A stretch of 64,000 nucleotides of DNA from Lachnospiraceae bacterium. Its GTDB lineage: Bacteria > Bacillota_A > Clostridia > Lachnospirales > Lachnospiraceae. This document shows, one piece after another, positions 1-8,388 of the stretch (position 1 is its first letter; each line of letters opens with the position of its first letter). The stretch lies in the NCBI GenBank assembly GCA_017516285.1, contig JAFXDD010000006.1, positions 62,001-126,000 of the forward strand, written 5' to 3'. Made by a program: the position numbers and the translations under genes. Below the pieces are notes generated by a model that was not told where the DNA came from, searched no databases, and was given only the letters and a program-made list of their open reading frames with translations.

Positions 1-368
1 CAAGTGCTCTGGTTGCAGCAAAGGTGGATGCAATCTTTACACCAACTGACAATGTAATTATGGCAGCAGAGCTTGCTATTTATGAAGATTTGGCAGAGGC
101 AGGTATCCGCCACTATACAGGTGCGGATTCCTTCGTTAGAAATGGTGCCTTTGCAACCAGTGGTGTAAACTATACGGATTTAGGAACAAAGACTGCGGAT
201 TTGGCATTTACAGCAATGAGAGACGGTATGGTCGGTATGGAAGACTTTTATCTGATGGATGGCGGTATTATTACAGTGAACACAGAAACTGCCAAAGCGC
301 TTGGAGCAGATTATAGCGTATTTGCGGATATGGGCACGGTGGTAGAGGTTACCACTTCCGCAGAATAA
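1..368 (+). CDS. ABC transporter substrate-binding protein, TrpX-like (5' end missing)
   Basis: Only the last ~120 codons are present; the reading frame is open to the left edge. The visible part contains a VDAIFTPTDN segment and an alternating alpha/beta C-terminal lobe, as in the ABC_sub_bind family (TrpX type) of periplasmic-binding-like lipoproteins. The protein would sit outside the cell and deliver a small ligand to the permease encoded 19 bp downstream. Family members next to a LivH-like permease and a single ATPase are usually annotated as tryptophan/tyrosine transporters. The ligand cannot be established here because the upstream leader (T-box or other) lies outside the window. Confidence 0.85.
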   Translation, partial: SALVAAKVDAIFTPTDNVIMAAELAIYEDLAEAGIRHYTGADSFVRNGAFATSGVNYTDLGTKTADLAFTAMRDGMVGMEDFYLMDGGIITVNTETAKALGADYSVFADMGTVVEVTTSAE

Positions 369-387
369 AAAGATTGGAGGAAACACG

Positions 388-1311
388 GTGCTTTACATTA
401 TTCAAACAGCACTGGAGCTTGGATTTTTATATGCTCTGGTCGCGATGGCACTATTTTTAAGCTATAGGGTATTGGACATCGCAGATTTAACCACGGATGG
501 CTGCTTCATTTTAGGAGCGGCTGTGTCTGTGACCTTTGCCGCAGCGGGACATCCGATTTTGGCATTTCCGGCGGCTATGCTTGCAGGTATGATGGCGGGC
601 TTTGTAACAGCGTTTTTACAAACATGTTTGAAAATACCACCGATTTTGGCAGGTATTATTACCAATACCGGACTTTATACCATTAATTTAATGGTTATGG
701 GCTGGAGCGCCAATGTCAGCCTCTTAAAAACAGACACCATTTTCACCTTGTTCAAGGATTTGGGCATTGGTGGTGCATGGAGCGAAATTATTTTAGCAGG
801 TATGATTGTTATCCTGATAGGGGTAGCATTGGTGTGGTTTCTGGGCACCAGACTGGGATTGTCTATTCGTGCTACCGGTAATAACATGGATATGGTAAGG
901 GCATCTTCCATTAATCCTACCTTTACCATTATGGTGGGTCTAAGCCTTTCCAATGCACTGACAGCAATGTCAGGTGCTATGGTAGGTCAATATCAGAAGG
1001 CTGCAGATATTAACGGCGGCAGTGGTATTGTAGTGATTGCCCTGGCTTGTCTGATTATCGGTGAAACGGTACTGGGACGCCGCAGCATTGTAAAGGGTGC
1101 TATCGCAGCCGTGGTTGGCTCTATGATTTATCGATTGATTTATGCCTTTGTGCTTTATACCAAGATTGTACCGGTACAGGGATTAAAGCTGATTACAGCC
1201 ATTGTGGTAGCCCTGGCTATTGCCTTCCCTAGTATTAAGGAATGGATTGCTTTTGAAAAGCGTAAACATGCTATGAAGAACAAAGGAGGTCATACATATG
1301 CTAAAAATTAA
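388..1311 (+). CDS. ABC transporter permease, TrpY/LivH-like
   Basis: A 307-residue polytopic protein with about eight to ten hydrophobic segments, of the branched-chain-amino-acid permease fold (BPD_transp_2 type). It would form the membrane channel of the importer whose binding protein precedes it and whose ATPase follows with a 14-bp overlap. The start is a GTG at 388, placed 7 bp after a TTGGAGG ribosome binding site; there is no better ATG. The C-terminal tail is basic (KRKHAMKNKGG) and would be cytoplasmic. The three-gene order matches TrpXYZ-type operons. Substrate assignment is inference. Confidence 0.88.
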   Translation: MLYIIQTALELGFLYALVAMALFLSYRVLDIADLTTDGCFILGAAVSVTFAAAGHPILAFPAAMLAGMMAGFVTAFLQTCLKIPPILAGIITNTGLYTINLMVMGWSANVSLLKTDTIFTLFKDLGIGGAWSEIILAGMIVILIGVALVWFLGTRLGLSIRATGNNMDMVRASSINPTFTIMVGLSLSNALTAMSGAMVGQYQKAADINGGSGIVVIALACLIIGETVLGRRSIVKGAIAAVVGSMIYRLIYAFVLYTKIVPVQGLKLITAIVVALAIAFPSIKEWIAFEKRKHAMKNKGGHTYAKN

Positions 1312-2101
1312 TCATATTTCCAAGACCTTCTATCCCGGCACTGTAAATGCCAAGACAGCGCTGAATGATTTGTCTTTGCATTTGGATAAGGGAGATTTTG
1401 TTACCATTATCGGTTCTAACGGTGCAGGTAAGTCTACTCTTTTTAATGCTATTGCAGGCGCCTTTATTGTAGATGATGGCAGTATTACCTTGGAGGAGGA
1501 AGATATCACCTTTGCTCCGGAATATAAGCGCAGTAAAATCATTGGCAGACTGTTTCAGGATCCGATTAAGGGCACGGCACCGGGCATGACCATTGAGGAG
1601 AATATGGCGCTGGCTTATCTTCGTACTACCAAGGGTACTTCTCCATTCAGTCGTATCAGCAAAAAGGATAAGGAGTTCTTTAGGGAAAAGCTGTCCTTAC
1701 TGAATATGGGACTGGAGGACCGCTTGAAGCAGCCGGTAGGCTTACTGAGCGGTGGTCAGAGACAGGCACTGACTTTATTGATGGCCACTATGGTCACACC
1801 AAAATTATTACTTTTGGATGAGCATACCGCAGCACTGGACCCGGGGACAGCCGAGAAGGTTTTAGAGCTTACCAAGACGATTGTAGAGCAAAATAACATT
1901 ACCTGTCTGATGATTACGCATAATATGCAGCAAGCACTGGATTTGGGCAATCGTACCTTAATGATGGCAGAGGGTAATATTGTGTTAGATATTAAGGGAG
2001 AAGAACGTGCAAGCATGTCCGTAGAGGATTTGTTGGGCCGCTTTAAGGCCGGAACAGGCTACGCGCTGGATAATGACAGGATTTTATTGTCAGAAATGTG
2101 A
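1298..2101 (+). CDS. ABC transporter ATP-binding protein, TrpZ-like
   Basis: A 267-residue ABC ATPase. Walker A is GSNGAGKST at about residues 39-47, the signature LLSGGQRQA is near 149, Walker B LLLLDEHTAALDP is near 171 and the switch histidine lies in MITHNM near 210. It would energise the permease encoded immediately upstream. The ATG at 1298 lies inside the end of the permease gene and has an AAAGGAGG site ahead of it, so the two are translationally coupled. A terminator follows at 2120-2150, closing the operon. Confidence 0.92.
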   Translation: MLKINHISKTFYPGTVNAKTALNDLSLHLDKGDFVTIIGSNGAGKSTLFNAIAGAFIVDDGSITLEEEDITFAPEYKRSKIIGRLFQDPIKGTAPGMTIEENMALAYLRTTKGTSPFSRISKKDKEFFREKLSLLNMGLEDRLKQPVGLLSGGQRQALTLLMATMVTPKLLLLDEHTAALDPGTAEKVLELTKTIVEQNNITCLMITHNMQQALDLGNRTLMMAEGNIVLDIKGEERASMSVEDLLGRFKAGTGYALDNDRILLSEM

Positions 2102-2119
2102 TAAATAAGGAAGAAATTT

Positions 2120-2150
2120 GCGAGAGGTTTTGACACTTCTCGCTTTTTCT
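2120..2150 (+). terminator. Rho-independent terminator of the importer operon
   Basis: Stem GCGAGA (2120-2125) pairs with TCTCGC (2138-2143), followed by TTTTTCT. The loop carries the -35 of the next promoter. Confidence 0.7.
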
Positions 2151-2158
2151 GTTATGCT
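2130..2158 (+). promoter_or_regulatory. Promoter nested in the terminator, for the 2197 gene and GH3
   Basis: TTGACA at 2130-2135, a 17-bp spacer and TATGCT at 2153-2158. The -35 is in the loop and the spacer in the 3' arm of the terminator, so the elements share the same bases. Confidence 0.65.
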
Positions 2159-2196
2159 AGTAGTATATGTGTAATTTGTCGAAACGGAGAAGGGTC

Positions 2197-2607
2197 ATGA
2201 GTAAATATAAACGTATTATATATATTGTTGCGGCAGTAGTTTTGATTTTGATAGGTCTACATATGGATAGGGAGCCTGCAGAGGATATCTCTACAGAGTC
2301 TCTTGTGGGTTATGCTGAAACGAACCCGGAAGACTACATAGAATACTACTTCCGGAACGAAGACCTGTTGGAGCAGCATTACAAAAAGCACGGCATGGAG
2401 ATGGGTTTTGAGTCCATGGAGGCTTATGAGGAGGCTGCAGGGGCAGTGGTGTATCATCCGGATGTACTTATGAAGACGGAGAAGGAAGACGGGGATTACG
2501 TATATTACATAGAGGAAAGTAATGAATTTGTCGTGATTTCCCAAGATGGCTATATTCGTACATATTTCAATCCCAGTGACGGAATTGAATATTTTAATAG
2601 GCAGTAA
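2197..2607 (+). CDS. Small membrane-anchored protein of unknown function
   Basis: About 136 residues. An N-terminal basic stretch (MSKYKR) is followed by one hydrophobic helix (about residues 6-22), then an acidic, Tyr-rich domain of about 110 residues that should be outside the cell. No catalytic motif is recognisable. The ATG at 2197 is chosen because GGAGAAGGG (2186-2194) precedes it; an ATG at 2167 in the same frame has no good site. The gene lies 17 bp ahead of the GH3 gene and shares its promoter, so it may be an accessory of that enzyme. This is inference from position only. Confidence 0.7.
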   Translation: MSKYKRIIYIVAAVVLILIGLHMDREPAEDISTESLVGYAETNPEDYIEYYFRNEDLLEQHYKKHGMEMGFESMEAYEEAAGAVVYHPDVLMKTEKEDGDYVYYIEESNEFVVISQDGYIRTYFNPSDGIEYFNRQ

Positions 2608-2624
2608 CAAGAAAGGAAAACAAA

Positions 2625-5612
2625 ATGAGTGAAACAAAAGTATCAAAGAAGGCTTTGAAAAAAGCCTACAAAAAAACAAAAAGAAAAACAGTCACGCCTT
2701 GGAAGGCGCTGACACTTATCAGTGGGCCGATTGCGGTCATTATGGCTGTTGCGACCTTTGCATTGTCCATGTTTGACAATACATTGGCTGCTTTCGTGGG
2801 CGGTGATTTCCACGAACTGATAAATAAGGATGCAAACGCGATTTACTACGAGTCTGATTTCGCTTCTCCGGAAGAAATGGTAGAGTACGGTCTGGAGCTT
2901 TGCGAATTAGTAGAGGCAGAGGGTGCGGCGCTTCTGATGAATGAGAATAATGCACTTCCTTTGGCTAAAGGTTCCAAGGTAAGCTGTTTCTCCAATTCTT
3001 CTGTAAATCTGGTGTATGGCGGTACAGGTTCCGGTAATATCGATGCTTCTACAGCAAATACCTTAAAGGATGCTTTGGAGAATTCCGGTTTCGAAGTAAA
3101 TGAAACGCTTTGGAATTTCTATGCTGTAGATGCGGCAGAGTATTTGCGTAAAGTTGGCGGTGTGGTTACTACCACAGCGGCTACCACCAGTGAATGTCCG
3201 TGGGGTGTTTACACCAATAATGTGGTTGATTCCGTAAAAGGCTATGGTGATGCGGCAATTGTTACCTTCTCTCGTGTAGGTGGCGAAGGTGCGGACCTTG
3301 AATTTGATGCTGTGAATTATCTGGCATTAGATGAGAACGAGAAGGAAATGATGGAGAATGTAAAGGCAATGAAGGATGCCGGCACCATCAAGAAGATTAT
3401 TGTTTTAATCAATTCTGCGAATCCTTTGCAGGTGGATTTCTTAAAGGATAATGAGTATGGTGTAGATGCTTGTCTCTGGATTGGTGACGTGGGTATTTCC
3501 GGCATTGATGCAGTGGCTGAGATTTTAGCCGGAAATGTAGTTCCGTCCGGCAGTCTGGTGGATACATACTGCTATGACAACTATTCTTCCCCTGCAATGG
3601 CAAACTTTGTGCCTACTACCTATGAAGGCTACAAGGAAGGTATGATTCCTGCCAATGCTTCTACCTACATGATTTATCAGGAAGGTATTTATGTAGGTTA
3701 CAAATATTATGAAACACGCTACGAAGATTATGTAATGGGCACAGGCAATGCCGGTGATTATGTATATGAGGACGTTGTAGCATTCCCATTCGGTTATGGT
3801 CTCAGCTACACAGACTTCAAATACAGTGATATGAAGGTGAAGTACAACAAATCAACGGACCAGTTTGAGGTTACCTTGAAGGTTACCAATACCGGCAAGG
3901 AATACTCCGGTAAGGAAACGGTTCAGATTTATGTACAGAGTCCATATACTGCTTACGACGTGGAAAATGGCGTAGAAAAGGCTTCTGTAGCACTTTGTGG
4001 TTTTGGTAAGACGGGTATCATTGCTCCGGGCAAGAGTGAAAACATCACGGTATACGTAGACAAGAGAGACCTGGCTTCATATGACACCTATGGTGCAGGC
4101 ACTTACATTTTAGATGCAGGTGACTATTTCCTTACAGCAGCAACAGATGCACACGATGCTGTAAATAATGTATTGGCAGCAAAGGGTTATACCTCTGCTA
4201 ACACAAAGGGACGTATGGATGGTAAGGGTAATGCAGATTTAGTTTACAAATGGACCAATGACAAGTTTGATGCTACTACATATGCTGCCAGTTTAAATGG
4301 TACAGAAATTACCAATCAGTTATCAAATGCTGATATCAATCTTTACGATGGTGTGCAGGAAGAAATTACATATTTGTCCCGTAATGACTGGACTGGTACC
4401 TGGCCAACAGAAATCCTCAAGATTACTTTAACCGAGAAGTTAATTGCTGCCCTTCAGGATGTTCAGTATAATGCTGCTGATTATGAAGCAGTAGAAATGC
4501 CTACCTTAGGTGCAGACAACGGTCTGAAGTTGGTGGATATGATTGGCAAGGACTTTGATGACCCTGCTTGGCAGGATTTGTTAGACCAGATGACCTTTGA
4601 AGAAATGGTTTCCTTAATCGGTGACTCCTTCCATTGGACCATGCCGGTTGAATCTGTACAGGCACCTGCTACCCGCGATGAGAACGGTCCTCAGGGTCTG
4701 ACGGCAAGCTTATTCTCAGGTGGTGTTTCCTTAGAGGCAACTGCATTTACCTCAGAAGATGTGATGGCAGCTACCTTTAACACAGACATTATGACGGAAA
4801 TCGGCAAAGTTATGGGTAATAACTGCTTAGAAGCAGGCATTGCATGTCTGTATGGTCCTGGTAACAACACACACAGAACACCTTACGGTGGACGTAACTT
4901 CGAATACTACTCTGAAGATGGATTCCTGGCCGGGGAAATGAGCAAGTATCAGGTGGCAGCTATGGCAGATGCAGGTGTATTCGTAGTAATGAAGCATTTT
5001 GCATTAAATGACAGTGAGCAGGACCGTATCGGTTTGGGTGTATGGATTAATGAGCAGGCCGCTCGTGAAATCTACTTAAAGGCATTCCAGGCTCCTATTG
5101 AAGAAGCAGATGCAGGCGTTATGACTGCTTACACACGCTGGGGTGCAACCTGGTCCGGTTCCAACAAGGGCCTCATGACAGGTATTATGCGTGAAGAATG
5201 GGGCAAAAAGGGACTTAACATCACGGATAACGTATTAACCACATATGTAAATGGTGTGGATGGTGTTATGGCAGGAGGTGTTTCTACCTACGATGCAATG
5301 CTATGGTATGTAACAAGCCAGCTCCCTAAGTATGAGAACGATCCTGTAATCGTGACAGCAATGAGAGAAGCTTGTCACCACAACCTGTACTCTATTGCAA
5401 ACTCCAATGGTATGAACGGTATGGGTCCTGACACCACCATTAAGATTACAGAGTTAAAGCTTCTTACTATCTGTAAGACAGTAGCTATCGTGTTCGGTGT
5501 ACTGTTTGTTGCAGGAGTAGTAATGTGGATTCTCGGAAAACGCAAGTTTAAAAAGACTGAGGCTTATCAGGCATATCAGGCATATAAGGCAGCAAAGAAG
5601 GCTGTGAAGTAA
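2625..5612 (+). CDS. Membrane-anchored GH3 glycosidase with permuted domain order
   Basis: A 995-residue enzyme. It has a Lys-rich cytoplasmic tail and a transmembrane helix near residues 30-50. The GH3 C-domain comes first, with GTGSGNID near 133 and GGEGADL near 220. An Fn3-like domain follows at about 400-510. The GH3 TIM-barrel domain is last, with TRDENGPQGL near 683, GRNFEYYSEDG near 760, KHFALND near 790 and the presumed nucleophile Asp in ITDN near 867. A second transmembrane helix lies near 945-965, with a Lys-rich tail. Reversed GH3 order is established for Butyrivibrio and Ruminococcus beta-glucosidases. The likely reaction is exo-hydrolysis of beta-glycosides outside the cell; sugar specificity is unknown. 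A paralogue lies at 31213-34146. Confidence 0.9.
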   Translation: MSETKVSKKALKKAYKKTKRKTVTPWKALTLISGPIAVIMAVATFALSMFDNTLAAFVGGDFHELINKDANAIYYESDFASPEEMVEYGLELCELVEAEGAALLMNENNALPLAKGSKVSCFSNSSVNLVYGGTGSGNIDASTANTLKDALENSGFEVNETLWNFYAVDAAEYLRKVGGVVTTTAATTSECPWGVYTNNVVDSVKGYGDAAIVTFSRVGGEGADLEFDAVNYLALDENEKEMMENVKAMKDAGTIKKIIVLINSANPLQVDFLKDNEYGVDACLWIGDVGISGIDAVAEILAGNVVPSGSLVDTYCYDNYSSPAMANFVPTTYEGYKEGMIPANASTYMIYQEGIYVGYKYYETRYEDYVMGTGNAGDYVYEDVVAFPFGYGLSYTDFKYSDMKVKYNKSTDQFEVTLKVTNTGKEYSGKETVQIYVQSPYTAYDVENGVEKASVALCGFGKTGIIAPGKSENITVYVDKRDLASYDTYGAGTYILDAGDYFLTAATDAHDAVNNVLAAKGYTSANTKGRMDGKGNADLVYKWTNDKFDATTYAASLNGTEITNQLSNADINLYDGVQEEITYLSRNDWTGTWPTEILKITLTEKLIAALQDVQYNAADYEAVEMPTLGADNGLKLVDMIGKDFDDPAWQDLLDQMTFEEMVSLIGDSFHWTMPVESVQAPATRDENGPQGLTASLFSGGVSLEATAFTSEDVMAATFNTDIMTEIGKVMGNNCLEAGIACLYGPGNNTHRTPYGGRNFEYYSEDGFLAGEMSKYQVAAMADAGVFVVMKHFALNDSEQDRIGLGVWINEQAAREIYLKAFQAPIEEADAGVMTAYTRWGATWSGSNKGLMTGIMREEWGKKGLNITDNVLTTYVNGVDGVMAGGVSTYDAMLWYVTSQLPKYENDPVIVTAMREACHHNLYSIANSNGMNGMGPDTTIKITELKLLTICKTVAIVFGVLFVAGVVMWILGKRKFKKTEAYQAYQAYKAAKKAVK

Positions 5613-5636
5613 TATTTAGAATAAAATATGATTTGT

Positions 5637-5671
5637 AAAAGCTCCCGTAAGGATTTCCTCAGGGAGCTTTT
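5637..5671 (+). terminator. Rho-independent terminator after GH3
   Basis: AAAAGCTCCC (5637-5646) pairs with GGGAGCTTTT (5662-5671) around a 15-nt loop. The symmetric A/T flanks could terminate in both directions. Confidence 0.8.
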
Positions 5672-5988
5672 ATAATGTTACAATAAATTCGGAGGGTTAC
5701 TTAATTCTACACTAAAATTCTTATTTGTTAACAAAAAGTTTACAATTTGGACGATATAATGTCCACATTCCCTGAAAGAACTTGCTACAATGGCCTTGTA
5801 ACTGCATAAGGGAGGTGGGGGGACAAATCACAGGTGGAGTGAGCTTTTGCAACAGTCACTTGTTGATGGAATTATCACCTATGCAGAACAATATTAAGAA
5901 TTGAGTGCATTGGTACTTGATTATAAATAATACGAGTGTTAAGATGTAATTATGTATACCAATTCACTTGGAGAGAAGGAGGTCATAT
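5672..5988 (+). other. Gene-free stretch upstream of the Rpn-type nuclease
   Basis: No convincing gene. It holds a 12-bp palindrome TTTGTTAACAAA (5724-5735), a TATAAT (5755-5760) without a good -35, and an orphan AAGGGAGG near 5808-5815 with no sensible reading frame after it. A possible promoter for the next gene is TTGATT (5917-5922), 17 bp, TAAGAT (5940-5945). Confidence 0.4.
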
Positions 5989-6978
5989 ATGGGTCAAAAA
6001 GACATCTCTACAAAGGATTACATGAAGGAAAGTACTGTATTTGCAGACGCCTTCAATAAGTTTATTTATAAAGGGGAGCAGGTCATCAAGCCTGAGAATC
6101 TGAAGCCGTTGGATACGGATCTCACGGCGATACCTTACGGTGCAGATGGAGCCGGTGTTCCGACACAGAGGTATCGGGATGTGCTAAAAAGTGCCACCGC
6201 CATGGAGGATGAGAACGCAGTTTATCTTCTGCTGGGTATTGAGTCACAGAGTGAGGTACATCATGCTATGCCTGTAAGGAATATGGTCTATGATGCCCTG
6301 CAGTACGCGGCACAGGTGGAGGAGGCAGCCCGTTCTCACAGAGAAGCCAGAAAGGCAGGCGACTGGGAGGAACTGGCCAAGAAGCCGGATAGCGGCGAGT
6401 ATTTGTCCGGGTTCTACAGAGAGGACCGGCTGATACCGGTGATTACTCTGGCCGTATATTTTGGAGCCGGCGAGTGGGACGGTCCCATGAGCCTGCATGA
6501 AATGCTGTCTGTACAGAATCCGGAAATTCTGTCTTACGTATCAGATTATAAGTTAAATCTGATAGCACCGGAGCATATGTCGGACGAAGAGATTGACCAG
6601 TTTCAGACAAGCCTGCGCGAGGTAATGCTTTTTATCAAGCATTCCAAGGACAAGGCGAAATTAAATGAAATGGTGCAGCAGGACGATCGCTTTAAAAATA
6701 TGGACAGAAATGCGGCCAGAGTGGTCAGCAGCGTAACCGGTGTAGAGTTTAAGGAAGAAAATGAGGAGAAAAAGGTAGATATGTGTCAGGCACTTAAGGA
6801 AATGATGGAAGAGGCAAATAGTGAAGGAATGCAGGCTGGAATGCAGAAAGGAGCCTTGGAACAGGCGAAGGAAACAGCAGAAAGGATGCTGAAAGAGGGC
6901 GGTTTGTCTATTGACTTTATAGCCAGAATGACCGGCTTATCACCGAAAGAGGTTCAGGCACTGGCTTTAGATGTTTAA
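5989..6978 (+). CDS. Rpn-family (PD-(D/E)XK) nuclease / transposase-like protein
   Basis: About 329 residues. The N-terminus (ASTVFADAFN-like region, then LLGIESQSEVHHAMPVRNMVYDA) matches the Rpn / Transposase_31 family of PD-(D/E)XK nucleases, with a QSE-type catalytic block. The middle is variable, followed by a charged helical tail with GMQAGMQKG repeats and a final short helical domain. Rpn proteins are DNA nucleases that promote RecA-independent recombination; many copies behave as selfish or phase-varying genes. The start at 5989 is set by AAGGAGG at 5976-5982; an earlier in-frame ATG at 5968 lacks a site. It stands alone between two terminators. A distant relative is at 51933. Confidence 0.75.
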   Translation: MGQKDISTKDYMKESTVFADAFNKFIYKGEQVIKPENLKPLDTDLTAIPYGADGAGVPTQRYRDVLKSATAMEDENAVYLLLGIESQSEVHHAMPVRNMVYDALQYAAQVEEAARSHREARKAGDWEELAKKPDSGEYLSGFYREDRLIPVITLAVYFGAGEWDGPMSLHEMLSVQNPEILSYVSDYKLNLIAPEHMSDEEIDQFQTSLREVMLFIKHSKDKAKLNEMVQQDDRFKNMDRNAARVVSSVTGVEFKEENEEKKVDMCQALKEMMEEANSEGMQAGMQKGALEQAKETAERMLKEGGLSIDFIARMTGLSPKEVQALALDV

Positions 6979-7024
6979 TCCGGTTAAACACGATTATTAT
7001 ATAGCTGGATATTTTAAAGGTTAG

Positions 7025-7042
7025 GGGAGCTGTAAGGCTCCC
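7025..7042 (+). terminator. Terminator after the Rpn-type gene
   Basis: GGGAGC (7025-7030), 6-nt loop, GCTCCC (7037-7042), followed by TTGCTTTA. Confidence 0.65.
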
Positions 7043-7069
7043 TTGCTTTATGCAATTTTGGTATTGAAA

Positions 7070-7137
7070 TCTTACTTTTTGTTACTGTACTCCTTTCTGC
7101 ATTATCGATATAATTTTATTGTAATATACAATAAAAT
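7070..7137 (+). promoter_or_regulatory. Promoter region of the GH88 operon with activator-like box and palindrome
   Basis: The box TCTTACTTTTTGTTACT (7070-7086) recurs with 15 of 17 matches ahead of the lipoprotein gene at 19665, at the same distance from the -10. The -10 is TATAAT (7109-7114). No good -35 is visible, as expected for an activator-dependent promoter. A perfect 10-bp inverted repeat ATTTTATTGT / ACAATAAAAT (7113-7122, 7128-7137) covers the likely transcription start. Confidence 0.6.
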
Positions 7138-7164
7138 GGTTCATAGGAGGAACAGTATATCGAG

Positions 7165-8340
7165 ATGGATAATTACAAACAGATTTTAGAGGCAAACAGG
7201 GAGTGGGCAGAAGCGTTATTTGAGAAACTGGAGAAGAAGCTTTCTGTTATGACGGTCCGCTCACGTGATAAAATACCTACCAGAATCGGGGAGGATGGAT
7301 TTCATAATTCAGTTACGCCTTTCAATTGGGTAAGTGGATTCTGGGGTGGTTTAAATGTGTTGATGTATGAAAAGACGGGAAAAGAGGAGTATCTTTTAAC
7401 GGCAAAAAGCAGTGAGGCTCAGCAGGATGAGGTTTTTTTGAATTTTGAAGGAATGCATCATGATGTTGGATTTATGTGGCACATTCTTTCGGGAGCGCTT
7501 TACAGATTGACTGGTGATGAAAAATCAAAAAACAGAAGTCTGTTGGCAGCAGCCTCGTTATCATCACGGTTTGTTCTGGGTGGGAATTTTATAAGAGCCT
7601 GGAACGATGGTAATGCTAAGGGCTGGGGGAGACCTGTAAATAATTGGACAATTATAGACTGTATGATGAATTTACCGCTTTTATATTGGGCATCCGATGT
7701 AATAGGCGATGATCGCTTTAAACGTATCGCTATGGCTCATGCAGATAATACCATTGCTTCCCATATACGTTCAGACGGTTCTGTTGCACATATTGTTGAG
7801 CATGATAGAGAAACAGGAGAAGTAGTTGAGACTCTTGGTGGACAGGGGTATAAGGTGGGTTCCTCCTGGTCGAGAGGTCAGGCATGGGCGCTGTATGGTT
7901 TCGTGCTTTCTTACTTACATACCAAAGAAGAACGCTATCTCGATGCTTCTAAAAGAGTCGCAAATTATTTTTTGGCAAATTGTACGGATGATTGGATACC
8001 GAGAGCTGATTTTAGGGCGCCTTCAGAACCTGTATACTATGATACTTCAGCAGGAGCGTGCGCTGCGTGCGGATTGTTGGAATTGGCAAAAGTGCTTTCT
8101 GAGAATGAAGGAGGGATGTATTCCCAAGGAGCTATGAACATTCTTCGTGCAATGTGCGATAAATTTCTTAATCTTGATTGCGAGACAGACTTGCTTTTAT
8201 CCCATGGTACAGAACGTTATCCCGTTCCCGGACTTTATTCAGAAAAAGCTGCGGGAGTACATCGTATGTTGATATATGGGGATTATTTTTTGGTTGAAGC
8301 AATATTGAAACTACTTGGATCTGAATTTAATCCATGGTAG
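7165..8340 (+). CDS. GH88 unsaturated glucuronyl hydrolase
   Basis: A 391-residue cytoplasmic (alpha/alpha)6-barrel enzyme with no signal peptide. The two aspartates needed in this family are recognisable: D100 in HHDVGFMW and D165 in WTIIDCMMNLPLL. The SSWSRGQAWALYGF block (233-246) is typical of GH88. The family hydrates the 4,5-unsaturated uronate left at the end of oligosaccharides by polysaccharide lyases, releasing a keto-uronate. It is the first gene of a long operon; the AGGAGG site (7145-7150) is rather far (14 bp) from the ATG at 7165. The match is stronger to GH88 than to GH105. Which polysaccharide it serves is unknown. Confidence 0.85.
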   Translation: MDNYKQILEANREWAEALFEKLEKKLSVMTVRSRDKIPTRIGEDGFHNSVTPFNWVSGFWGGLNVLMYEKTGKEEYLLTAKSSEAQQDEVFLNFEGMHHDVGFMWHILSGALYRLTGDEKSKNRSLLAAASLSSRFVLGGNFIRAWNDGNAKGWGRPVNNWTIIDCMMNLPLLYWASDVIGDDRFKRIAMAHADNTIASHIRSDGSVAHIVEHDRETGEVVETLGGQGYKVGSSWSRGQAWALYGFVLSYLHTKEERYLDASKRVANYFLANCTDDWIPRADFRAPSEPVYYDTSAGACAACGLLELAKVLSENEGGMYSQGAMNILRAMCDKFLNLDCETDLLLSHGTERYPVPGLYSEKAAGVHRMLIYGDYFLVEAILKLLGSEFNPW

Positions 8341-8388
8341 GAAATTAAAAATAGAAAAATATGAATTGCGTTATGGAGGAATTTAATT

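Noticed and set aside
5805..5900. Short peptide after the orphan AAGGGAGG
   Set aside because: Start codons are too close to the site, and the possible frames are under 30 codons with no resemblance to known peptides.
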